64,000 nt of DNA, from positions 1-64,000 of the forward strand of contig CAICTM010000370.1 of NCBI GenBank assembly GCA_903772945.1, in the 5' to 3' direction. Positions 1 through 9,763 of this stretch are shown here, piece by piece. The notes under the pieces were generated by a model. It did no database searches, was not told the origin of the DNA, and worked only from the letters and a program-made list of their open reading frames with translations. Position 1 is the stretch's first letter, and every line of letters begins with the position of its first letter. The stretch is from Seminavis robusta. Its lineage: Eukaryota; Bacillariophyta; Bacillariophyceae; Naviculales; Naviculaceae. Position numbers and translations under genes: made by a program.

Positions 1-832
1 CACATTAACAAGAAAGGTAAGGGACAGCTTGTCGCCCACCCGACGTAGAGCTTGATAGGTGCATGCGTGGTCGTGGTCTTCTATACTTGAGAGACGCGCG
101 CGAGCAGGGTCGCGATTTCAGTTTTCGGATCGATCGCGATTTTCGCGGCGCGATGTTGTCCTCGATCGCAACTCCTCTTCTTCCCTCTTCCACTCTTCCA
201 CACGAGTAGCCACTCTTGTGTTGTGTCTATGCGAAAATGTTAATCCTATGAATCTCCGCCAGGGAGCTCAGTTGTAGAAACACAAGAGCTGGGAGGGAGA
301 TCTCTAGAGATGGAGATCTCCTCCACTGGCTGAAAGCCAGCTCAAAGAGAGCTGGTTCTTTGCTACCCAATCACTACTTCAAAGTACTTGGGGAGCTGGT
401 TACATTGCCCTAGCACATACCAACAGGAATCTATCTACTGCAAGGGCTGAGGGTGCTACTGGGTCTCAGGGGTTATCTTTCATTACTATCTTTCTTACTA
501 TAAGCTAAAACATCATTACCACGATTTCACTCCAGTTGACAGAACTGGCTCTTTTGAGAGGATATCCTACTGTTGGAGATCCTAGGAGAGGACTGTTGGC
601 CTGGATCATTCCACCATTTGTATCTAGACTGAAGGGCTATATGCTTGGAACACATAGGCATGCCCAGCTATATACAAATTGTCACATGGCTGCAATGCTG
701 TGTGTACTGATTGACTGTACACGATCAAAAGCATTGTTTCCATCCGACTAAACCAGCACAGCTGTGGCGCACCCATAGAGGCTCTATTGCTAATTTCATC
801 GGCGCCTTCTGTGACCCTTGTCAGGGGGCGAA
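1..832. other. No gene recognised; repeat-like flank
   Basis: No open frame here resembles a known protein. Around 295-350 there are two short self-complementary stretches (GAGATCTC...GAGATCTC and AGCTGG/CCAGCT), the sort of hairpin often seen in transposon ends. A 275-base stretch at 238-512 begins TGTTAA and ends AAACA like an LTR, but I found no partner copy and no target duplication. Confidence 0.4.
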
Positions 833-1193
833 TGCAATACACGGCTCTTAGCCTTATTCGCGACTCGATCCTAGATAGGGTTTGAGTTCGACTCATGACT
901 GAGTCTCTCGTGAATAGTCATTTGAGACAGGGTTCTCAATGACCGCTCTGGTCATACTAGGTTGATGATGAAACATCGCTCTAGATATTTAGCCAGCGTG
1001 GAGTACTTCCACGCTACTAGATCCAGGCTAGACAAACCTTCCACGCGTTCCGTTTTAGGATCGTGGAGAGACGTAGGATTATACCGCAACCTACTCTATC
1101 ACACTTTATAGTCTCCCGCGGGGGCCAGATCTACGATCCCTTGATGATGATTCTCTTCGTTGATTAGTTTTCATAGCTTTCTAATCTCTCTCA
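833..1193 (+). repeat. Left LTR-like repeat (inverted copy)
   Basis: It matches the reverse complement of 3224-3580 along its whole length, with a well conserved outer 65 bases and a conserved inner end (GATTAGTTTTC...CTAATCTCTCTCA). It begins TG and ends CA, as LTRs do. Confidence 0.65.
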
Positions 1194-1238
1194 TAACTTT
1201 CATTCTCTCAAACTCAAAACACTCGAAAGATCTTTACA

Positions 1239-1784
1239 CTAGCTGTAGCGTAGTGCATTGGTGTGTTTGTCCAAGAGATGTAATACGTCATGCAACGTAT
1301 GGGGATAGTTATCAGTGCCTTTGGCAAAGTCGTCCCTCAGGTTCTGTTTAAGTTTGGTGTTCTCAGCTGAACTATTTGTTAAGAAGATGTAGCTATAGTA
1401 CCGTTCTTCAGCGTATGTCGAGACTTTCTTCTGGTCCTCGGCTCCGAGGTCGGCGTATGCTGTGCCGGGGTGGAGTAGTTTAGCCGTATGCAGCAGGGCT
1501 GCGTCGTGTAGCTTGGAAATACCCACGGATTTTGCAATGCCATTTTTCTTGGTAAATTGCTCGTGGTATTCGGAAGCGGTAAGGCTCCCTTGGTGGAAAC
1601 TCAACAGTTGTTTTTCCAGTTGGAATATGGTGTGGTACACAAAGTTATCATCAGTCTGGGCCATGATCGTCTTATGGATCATTGTTCGTAGCGCCAGTGG
1701 GTCGCACTTCAGCAGAACGGTCTCGTAATCAGTGTTCTGCATCATCTTGTCCTTCAATAGTTGGGTGCACTGCCCGAGGATCAA
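1239..1784 (-). pseudogene. gag-like remnant of a Copia-type element
   Basis: A minus-strand frame of about 180 residues reads like the gag of diatom Copia-type elements: a helical core with an ILGQCTQLLKDKM start, an aromatic YHTIFQLEKQLLSFHQGSL segment and a Y-x-x-x-F motif. It lies between the two LTR-like repeats and on the strand expected from the right-hand one. No zinc knuckle is visible. It is treated as a fossil of the element at 833-3580. Assignment rests on general resemblance, not on a database hit. Confidence 0.45.
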
Positions 1785-3223
1785 GTTGAATGCTTTGCCC
1801 CTATTTTATTGTAGTTTTGCCAACCTAGTAAGGTGGGTCTTCATGAGTCCTCCATATTCTGTTTTCTCGAGTCCCCAGAGTTCCTCTTCCGGTGGATCTG
1901 CTAGGGCTGCAGTAAGGTTGGCTATTTCATTGACGATTTTTGCTTTTTCTACCGTTAGGGCTCGTAAGCTACCTAGTGCTGGGTTATCAGTGACCTCGGC
2001 TATCTCTTCTTCCATTAGCTTTCCTCGGTCGCCGTTAGGAGACGAGTGTTGTTCCGTTGGGGTCGTTCCGCCACCATGTTAAGCCTGTTCTGGGTCTCCT
2101 CTGAGTACACCGGTGCTACCAACACTGTATGTTTCAGGTTCCGTAGCTCATTGCTAATGTCGTCACCCATCTGTTGTCCAACGTAGATTGCTTCTCCCAT
2201 GTTCGTATCATCTGGTCTGCCGTTCCAGATCCAGTTGTACCGAATGTTCTAGGGCTTTGCATGAACCTTTTTGTTGGTTCGAAGACGATGGGCTGGATCT
2301 TCCATGCCCTCCTTGTCCTCTGCCTCCTCGGCCACTCCTTCCTCTACCTCTACCGCTCATTTTCTATGCTACGGTAGGTGGACTATTTCAATTCTTTATT
2401 TTATTTTATTTGGCTAGCTCTTTATTTTAAGTTCTCGTCTTACTACTTATTCGTCTTCTGGCTATGGGGCGATAAACTTCAAATTTCCTGGCTAGGGAGT
2501 GTTAAAACTAGTGCTAAGGATTTTGTAAGGGTGGGCCCGATTGCTTCACACACTGTGCGGTCGTGGCCTTTCCAAACCCGTTTCCTTGCTGATTGTTTCC
2601 TTGGTTGGGTACCCGTCCTTGGTCCCTGTGCTGGCTCTATGGCTTTCGCGCTTGTTGTTGGCTTTCCTTGCCAAGCATCCTTCCTGCCGGTAATCCTTGT
2701 GGATTCTACCGACGAAACTCTTGCTGCTGCGTCGTCGTCGACTGCAGTCTCCTCTCGGCACGACGATCCTCTGTCGGCTGATCTTTCTCTCGTCGCGTCG
2801 TCGCTCGTTGCGTCGTCGCGGTCTTGATCCGTCCTCAAATGCCTTCAGTCGCTCTGAAGGGCTTCTCTTGTTGCTGTCGAATGACAGTCTCCTGGTCTTG
2901 TATCGGTCTTGTACTCGCGTCGTCGTCGACGATCTTCTTCTCGCGTCGCGACGGCGTCAGCCGATCCGTACTCGGTCGATCCGTGCTTGTTCTTGCTGCC
3001 GATTGGCTTCGTTGCTTTGGTAGACTCCTTCTCTTCGATACAGACCACTGCTATTGTCGACGATATCAGTACTTTTTCAGTAGTATGTTAGTTGCTCTAA
3101 GCTCTCTTCTAGTTTACTTGCTATTGAGATACTACTGAAAAAGTGGGTGGGCTCTGTATTTCTACTGTGAAATTCTAGTACAGAGGTACAGGGGTTGAAT
3201 CCCTAATCGCGAATCCCCAACAA

Positions 3224-3580
3224 TGAGAGAGATTAGAAAGCTACGAAAACTAATCCATGAGAGAGATCGTTGTGAAGCTCATTGAAGTTGGTCTCCCGCG
3301 GGAGGCCTCGAAGTGTGATATCGTAGGTTATGGTAATAACTCTACGTACTCCACGGTCCATTTCCGGAACACGTGGAAACTTCAGCTAGTTGCTGTCTAG
3401 TAGCGAGGAAGCTTTCCATGCCGGCTAAATATCTAGAGCGATGTTCCATCGACAACCTAGTATGACTAGCAGTCATGAGAACCCTGTCTCAATGACTATT
3501 CGCGAAGGACTGCGTCATGAGTCGAACTCAAACCCTATCTAGGATCGAGTCGCGAATAAGGCTAAGAGCCGTGTATTGCA
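3224..3580 (-). repeat. Right LTR-like repeat
   Basis: Read on the minus strand it begins TGCAATACACGG and ends CTCTCTCA, as the left copy does on the plus strand. Just inside it, on the minus strand, lies TTGTTGGGGATTCGCG, a possible primer-binding stretch beginning TGG, but I could not match it to a tRNA. Confidence 0.65.
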
Positions 3581-4100
3581 CAATCGATCTGGCTGAATGG
3601 GTGCAATCGATTTATAAGCGAAAAACAGAGAGCTTATACAGGATGAAATTCGCAAAATTCTGCCTGATTGCACTCTTCGCTGGAGGCCTTCAAGCGGATG
3701 ACAAAACAGAGCGGTGCCACGCTAAAGTGATGTTCCTGTTGGAGAGGAGTTATATATCAATGGAGGAGTGGTAGTAATAGTAGCAGGTATCAATGAATCA
3801 GTTGGTATAGGGATAGGACTGAGTAGCTTGGGTCAGCCAACAAGGACGTCGGGCGAAGCCAAGAGTGGCCGGTGAGAAAGTAAGAAATACAGTGTGTTTC
3901 TCTTCTCGACAGTCACTGTAGGTATCTCGTGAAATCCTTCTTGGTGATAGTAGGCTGTCGTTCGATCCGTATGGAGGAAGAGGTATGGAGAAGAGGTACG
4001 TTGCGGTCTTGGATCGATTCGGTTTGGTAAATCGATTTGATTCGGAGGATTCGCGATTCAGTGTGTCCGGGTTATTCAGTGTGTCCAGGTTGCCTTAAGA
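3581..4100. other. No gene recognised
   Basis: The only regularity is a short tandem repeat near 4050-4090 (two copies of ATTCAGTGTGTCC). No frame looks coding. Confidence 0.4.
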
Positions 4101-4646
4101 TGGTCGCACCCAGGATGTAAGCCAGCCAAAAGCAGTCAATAAAACACAATCTTTTACACGGTGCTATCGCGAGAACGACAACATCATCCGTCGTTCGACA
4201 TCTGCTGCTAAAGGCGTGCTGGAATAGCTGTCAGTGTCGGCGATCGACCTGTTGACAGTACAAGAGCTGTTGCTAATAGTACCAGCTACAGGTACGTTGT
4301 TGGTTATAGAGTGATATTTGATCCAAGTTGACTTCGTGTCAGAACAGCGATCAATTTTTTGAATCGGCTGCTTCAAGCCCTTATATCTCGATGCATGCTG
4401 GAAGTATGGGCATAAGACCAGGGCCTACAGTACTCCTTATAGTCAAAGGAAGAAGACCTGCCATAGCAATAAGCCCTGCGAAGCAGCGGACATCAAGATA
4501 ATGGGGCTCTCTTAAAACTCGAGCGAGTGGTTGATCGTTTGTTGTGGTGGACCACCATTTGTTCTGAAATTTATACGAAACATTTGTGCGAAAGAATGCT
4601 GATACGTATGCAGCTTTTCAGCTGGCTTAGATCCTGGGTGCGACCA
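4101..4646. mobile_element. Non-autonomous TIR element (MITE), hAT-like
   Basis: The element is 546 bases long, bounded by terminal inverted repeats of about 26 bases. The left end reads TGGTCGCACCCAGGATGTAA and the right end is its reverse complement with few mismatches. The bases just outside are CCTTAAGA on the left and CCTGAAGG on the right, six of eight identical, which fits an old 8-base target duplication as made by hAT transposases. There is no transposase inside. The family call depends on the imperfect 8-base duplication. Confidence 0.6.
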
Positions 4647-5229
4647 CCTGAAGGTGAAGATTAACCGAGCCTGTTGTTGTTGAGGAAGAAGATCGTTCGA
4701 AGATCGACAATGGGATTTCGTCGGCCGTCGTTAGTAAGAGAAATGTCGGGTCACTGCAGAGTATGGAGGAAGCCTGAACTTCTGAGTCAACTGAAAACCG
4801 GAGACTTCTTCTTGTGTTCAAATTCTTCCGACTTGGCCGTTGGCGGTCGAGAATGGAAAACCCACCCGAACTGGTATGATTTCAATTGGGAGGGGTTTCT
4901 AATCTGAATCGGAGAACGTCGGATTGATAGTTGCTTGATGGAGGAGGTGCGCTTGATAGGAGGCGGATAGGAGGTATCGATCCTGTCAATCGGAGGGCTT
5001 GAATGAGATGTAAAGAGAGGAAAAGGAGGTTTGTTTTCCGTGATGACGTTGAGTGGATTCCTTAGTAAAACAGTACTCTTCAACAAGATAACAGAAAACA
5101 GGCTTCCGGAGGTCCTTTCGCTTTGTTTCAATGCTTCTAATGGTACTAATAATAGGTAGTGTAATGGTATAGAGATGACCAGTTTGTTGTCTTTGTTGCT
5201 ATTAGTGTTGTTTGTTCTTGTATTGACAG
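4647..5229. other. No gene recognised
   Basis: This stretch runs up to a good splice acceptor (TTCTTGTATTGACAG) at 5229. The upstream exon that should pair with that acceptor could not be found, so it may be missing or non-coding. Confidence 0.35.
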
Positions 5230-5812
5230 ATTCAGAGGGGAAGCACTTTCGGATTCGGCTGCCCGTGAAAACGTACTACAAAAAGCGAAGGGAACTGGAG
5301 AGCCTCCAGCTTACAGCACCAAAAGAGCAAATGATGAAGACAGAGAGCGGTTGCAAGACACAATGAGATCTAACAGGCGGCAGCTACCAGCTACAGCTGC
5401 GCCTGCAACTGTGGCACCAACAGCCTACAACAATCTTGGTGGAGGAGTCCCTCTTGGAAATCCAACCACTGTCAATAACACCACTACAGAAGGAATTATC
5501 ACTGACAGCACCACAAGATTCCAAGTGGCTGAACCACCAATTCAACCAGCAGCGCCAATGCCACCACCAGTCCGATGTGTATTTGGGAGCAGGATGTTCT
5601 GTGAGAAGTGTGGCTTCAAAAGGAGCAACCATGTTGTCCAAGATGAGGGAGTTGCAAGGACTTGCAGCAGAGACTATTGTGGGAAGTGCAGGCAAACCAA
5701 AGTACACCATGCCACTGATGACACTGGTAAGTTTCTGTTTGGCCAGTACTGTACACTGCCAACACATCATTGGGAGAAGGCAGAAATGGGTGGCAAAATG
5801 GTGGGACATTAA
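5230..5812 (+). CDS. Cys-rich zinc-binding-like terminal exon, origin unknown
   Basis: After a clear acceptor at 5229 an open frame of about 193 codons runs to a TAA at 5810-5812. The first part is charged and coiled (around ENVLQKAKGTGEPPAY and NDEDRERLQDTMRSN). The middle is Pro/Ala/Thr-rich linker. The end is a Cys/His cluster: RC, then FCEKCG, then RTC, then DYCGKC and KVHH, the spacing of a zinc-binding domain. Such C-terminal clusters occur in piggyBac-type transposases, so a transposon origin is possible, but no catalytic domain is present here. No starting exon was found, so this is either a truncated gene or a relic. A shorter frame starting with ATG at 5363 would also cover the Cys cluster. 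Confidence 0.4.
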
Positions 5813-5905
5813 GGTATGTTTTCTTATACTGCTGTTACTGTTACTATTACTATTTCACCAACTGGATAACAAACACCAACAAAGACTTGTCTTCTTTCTC
5901 CAGTC

Positions 5906-6290
5906 TCAATCTTCAGAGCTAGTAATGGAATCAGGTCCATCCATGATTGGAGGGTAAGGAACAATTCCTCTTGTCTGGATGTAAGTAATGATATCACTAA
6001 CAAAATCCTCACTCATCAGTGTCATTACTCTGAAAGAGACTTTGACAATTGGATAGGTCCTGTCAAACCAGTTAGACCAGTAAGTCATCACTGCATCATG
6101 GCCAAGAGAGCCATACTAATAAGTTGCATGGGCCCTGGTCCTATCTCTCCAGTAAATGCACTGTTTGTACATCTTCTCCTTTCTTGTAGGTTGGTCCTCT
6201 TCAACCATGTTGGCTAGGATGTCAAGAACAATACTGTACCACTGTACCACTCAATGCTGTGGTAATATCCCCAACACTCCATTCTATCAA
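5906..6290 (-). pseudogene. Minus-strand coding relic, family not recognised
   Basis: The minus strand reads as protein-like sequence including YWSNWFDRTYPIVKVSF, VMTLMSEDFVSDIITYIQ and RGIVPYPPIMDGPDS, with a charged stretch farther upstream (MVEEDQPTRKEKMYK). The residue mix and periodicity look coding, but the frame is not intact across the region. I do not recognise the family. Its position among mobile-element debris suggests a dead transposable element or a dead gene. Confidence 0.35.
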
Positions 6291-6300
6291 GAATGCAACT

Positions 6301-7284
6301 CATATCAGGAGTCACTTCAACGTTAGCTGCTGTCTCCGAGTCAGGGGTGGTGGGTGGTGGCGAGTGGCGAGGCGCTCTCTATTACTTCACAGCTTACTTC
6401 ACTCGATCGATTGAGATTTGAGATGCCCACGGAGATGTTTAATTCCTTAGCCTTGAGCCTTGAGGACGCTGACGCTGACGCTTTCCCGACTCCCGACTAT
6501 TAATACTGTACAGCTGTACTTGGTCTTCTTTGGAGCACTCATATTCAATGTTGCCCCGCCCCTTCTCCGACGACGCACTGACTCATTCTTCAAAGGATCT
6601 TTTGTTGCCGTGTTTGTTCTGTACAGTGTACAGTAAATAGGACAGACCGTCTGCTCAAATAAATACTCCAAGTACAGACCACCGACTCGAAGACCCAATT
6701 GGGGCTTCTCGGGCACTGCTTATAAACCAATAAAATATGTCAATGATTACATCCTGTTTCTCAGTACTATTTTTGTACAGTGGGGGACAAAATTGCTAGC
6801 AAAAAAGTTCGCGAGTACTCGAGTACTAGTACTACTGGAGTACTACTATTTAACTATAATACTGGCTCTTCCGATCTCGCGAACGCGTACAGTATGTAGA
6901 AAGCTACGTCTCTGGTACTGAGTACAAACTAATACTTTTACGCTAGTAAGCTACATACACAAGTTGATCCAGCACACTTACTTTGATGCTTGATGCTTGA
7001 GATGCTTGATGCCCACATGCCCACCACCCACCACCGCCTGAGTAGTTTTAAGGAGTGGTCCTTAAGTCTTTCAGGCATCTTCACTACCAGGGCCGTAGCT
7101 TTCTACATACCGGTACTAGTACGTAGGATACTCCAGTAAACGATCCAACTTGTGGCTTCGTCATATATTGGCTACAGTACGCTACGGATGCATAGTTGCA
7201 AAGTACCTGGTAGGTATTACCACCAACTTGTCCCACCCTCGCAATCAGAGTCAGAGTCATATCAAAATTTGAAGGGAAGAAGCA
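6301..7284. other. No gene recognised; upstream region of LRR gene
   Basis: The sequence is rich in short palindromic runs of GTACTAGTAC and GAGTACTC type around 6800-6850 and contains one TACCGGTA palindrome near 7108. No frame looks coding. The end must hold the promoter of the LRR gene at 7285, but no specific element is recognisable. Confidence 0.4.
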
Positions 7285-9763
7285 ATGGAAGATTTGCGCA
7301 AAGAAGATAAACCAGCGTGGAGCTTGGAGGCTGGCGACCTTCCTCCTGTAGGTTTAGGCGCGGATACAGCGGCCCTGGAGCAGTTTGCCAACCTCGACAG
7401 AAAGCTGGAGGAGAAAGCTGTCGCGCCACCGAAAGGCACCGCCTCTGCCGAAGAACCTCCCGAGGAAGGTTTAGGCACAGATACAGCGGCCCTGGAACAG
7501 TTTGCCAACCTCGACAGAAAGCTGGAAGAGAAAGCTGTCGCGCCACCGAAAGGCAGCGCCTCTGCCGCAGAACCTCCCAAGGGAGGTTTAGGCACAGATA
7601 CAGCGGCCCTGGAACAGTTTGCCAACCTCGACAGAAAGCTGGAGGAGAAAGCTGTCGCGCCACCGACAGGCACCGCCTCTGCCGCAGAACCTCCCGAGGG
7701 AGGTTTAGGCACAGATACAGCGGCCCTGGAGCAGTTCGCCAACCTCCATAGAAAGCTGGAGCAGAAAGTTGTCACGCCATTGGGAGGTCTAGCCGCCGAT
7801 GCAGCAAGCTCCAATGATTCCGTCGGTAGACCCCTCCAAGTGTTGGCCCCTCAACTTCCTGGTCCGGGGGCCTATCACGTGGAAGGAATTGGTGGTTCCA
7901 ATCAAGATGTGATGGTGGTACCCGAGGCACCCGAGACGACGCTAGAAGAAGACGTGGAAGGGCTGCCGGTTGCATCCACTGTGGACGGCAACTTGAACCT
8001 TCCAACTGCCCAGCCGGAAGGCGAGAGACGCGAACAACGTGACAAGACACTGGGCTCACTGCCCTTTTTTTTGGCCTGGATCGTTTGTCTTGGTGTCCTG
8101 GTGCTCGTGCTTGTTCTAGTGCTGGGAAGTAAGAAAGAGTCACCAGCAAGCGACCCCAAGACGGATCAAGACAGCGCCACCGCGGAGGCCTCCGGCTCGA
8201 ACGCTGGAAATGACTCGAGCCTTGCGTTTGACTGGTATGAGCAATGGACGCTCGAAACGTTTCCCAACCACACCTTGGAGGCTATAATGGAAACTGACTC
8301 ACCTCAATTTCTGGCAAACCAATGGCTGGAGGCAGATTTGGAAATCAACAACTTCACCTTTCCCAACAACAGATCTCTACAGCGGTTTGCTCTGGCAACG
8401 CTCTATTATGCAACCAATGGAGATGAATGGGTGGACAGCACTAACTGGTTGAATCATTCAGTGCACGAATGTCTCTGGTTCTCCCGCAATGGATTAGTCG
8501 ACGACGGCAAGCATAATCCTGGTATTTTGGAATCCAATCTCAATCAAAGAATTACTCATCCCAGCGCATGTGCGCTCCCATTAACGATGAATCAAAGTGT
8601 GTCAGTGGAAGACAATGGCTTGTTGTACAGGAATCTGTGGCTTCAATCCAATGGGCTTCGAGGAGCCGTCCCTCTGGAGTTCTATTGGCTGACTGGGCTT
8701 CAAAACGTAGCTTTCTTCAACAATGCGCTTGCTGGCTCTATCTCATCCCACATTGGAAGACTCACGGACCTGGAACGCATTTCATTCACCACTTCACAGA
8801 TAACGGGGACAATCCCAACAGAGCTGGGACTTTTGTCCAACACAATGAGACGGCTGACCCTTTCCATCAACCGGATGGAGGGCACCCTACCATCAGAGCT
8901 GGGTTTGTTACATCAAATGAATTTCCTAGTGGTTGATGAGAATCATTTCACTGGGACAATCCCAACGGAGCTGGGCAATGCATCAAACTTGAAAGACTTT
9001 GCCTTGACACTGAACCAAATGACTGGTTCTATTCCTGCTTCCATATTCAGCTTGCCGCTTACATATTTAGCATTGGAGGACAATGACTTCTCTGGCTCTG
9101 TCCCAACAGAGATTGGACAGTCCACTGATCTGTTTGTGCTATATTTAGAGAGAAACAGCTTGACTGGGTCTCTTCCTACTGAGTTGGGCCACCTCGGTGC
9201 CTTGTACCATGTCTATGTGGCTGACAACCAAATCACTGGACCTTTGCCCACAGAGTTGGGACTCATGTCAAGTTTGAATGTCTTTGTGGCTTATTCCACT
9301 CTGCTATCAGGGAGCATTCCAACAGAATTGGGAGGGTGCTCCATTCTGGCTTGTCTTGATGATTGGCAACAGCAGGCTACAAGGAACTATCCCTTCAGAA
9401 TTTGGCCTCTTGCCACTTGATGTTTTAATACTTCAGAACAATCTCCTCTCAGGCTCTCTCCCCAATGAATTGGGTCCAGGACTCTTTCAGCTGAATGCAC
9501 ATGGTAACCCATTGACAGGCACCATTCCAGCCCATTGGAACTTCACAGTGGAAGATGCTTGGGATCTACCTAGCCTAAACATCACAGACACAATGATATC
9601 TGGAACTGTTCCTGAGACTCTCTGTGTGCTTCCCATACTTGACTTTGATTGCAGCCCAATGCTGTGTGGGTGCACCTGCAGTTGTCATGTCTATGGCGTC
9701 AACAGCACATCCAATGGTATTGAAAATGTCTCATCAGCAACCCTTCATGCAAAAAAAGTGTAG
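7285..9763 (+). CDS. LRR receptor-like single-pass membrane protein, frameshifted
   Basis: Starting at ATG 7285, the protein has an N-terminal tail with about four 39-residue tandem repeats (core DTAALEQFANLDRKLEEK), a transmembrane helix at about residues 259-282 (FFLAWIVCLGVLVLVLVL), an N-glycosylation-rich region with YYATNGDEW...W...ECLWFS typical of the cap before plant-type LRRs, and then LRRs of the form LxGxIPTELG from about residue 450. No kinase is present, so the LRRs should face outside and the repeat tail inside (inference). The open frame ends at 9420, but LRR sequence continues in the next frame through 9763 (QGTIPSEFG, SGSLPNELG, then a Cys-rich end). The 24-residue LRR spacing is kept if one base is extra near 9330-9337 (GGGAGGGT). 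That is either a real disabling change, an allele, or a sequence error. Confidence 0.85.
7351..7790 (+). repeat. Four 117-base in-frame tandem repeats
   Basis: Copies start at 7351, 7468, 7585 and 7702, exactly 117 bases apart. The first three are nearly identical; the fourth is partial and more diverged. They encode the cytoplasmic-side repeats of the LRR protein. The multiple-of-three unit keeps the frame, so copy number can vary without breaking the gene. Confidence 0.9.

Larger units (their letters stand above)
833..3580 (-). mobile_element. Broken LTR retroelement fossil, Copia-like
   Basis: Two similar repeats of about 360 bases flank a 2 kb interior. Each starts TGCAATAC and ends CTCTCTCA when read outward to inward. 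The right repeat, read on the minus strand, is followed by a minus-strand gag-like frame, so the right copy behaves like a 5' LTR. The left copy lies in the opposite orientation, which is not how an ordinary LTR element ends. No protease, integrase or reverse transcriptase is visible, so most of the coding part is gone. The element is broken, with several breaks besides the missing pol region. The two repeats differ at many positions (roughly a fifth by eye), which suggests an old insertion or two different insertions. Family is inferred from gag only. Confidence 0.6.

Noticed and set aside
238-512. LTR-like segment beginning TGTTAA and ending AAACA
   Set aside because: No second copy, no target duplication and no primer-binding site nearby; two short ends can match by chance.
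3186-3222. tRNA T-loop-like GGGTTGAATCCC
   Set aside because: No acceptor, D or anticodon arms can be placed around it; it lies just inside the right LTR-like repeat.
7257-7814. Long minus-strand frame of 185 codons
   Set aside because: It is the antisense of the four tandem repeats in the LRR gene; the repeat keeps the opposite frame open by its 117-base period.
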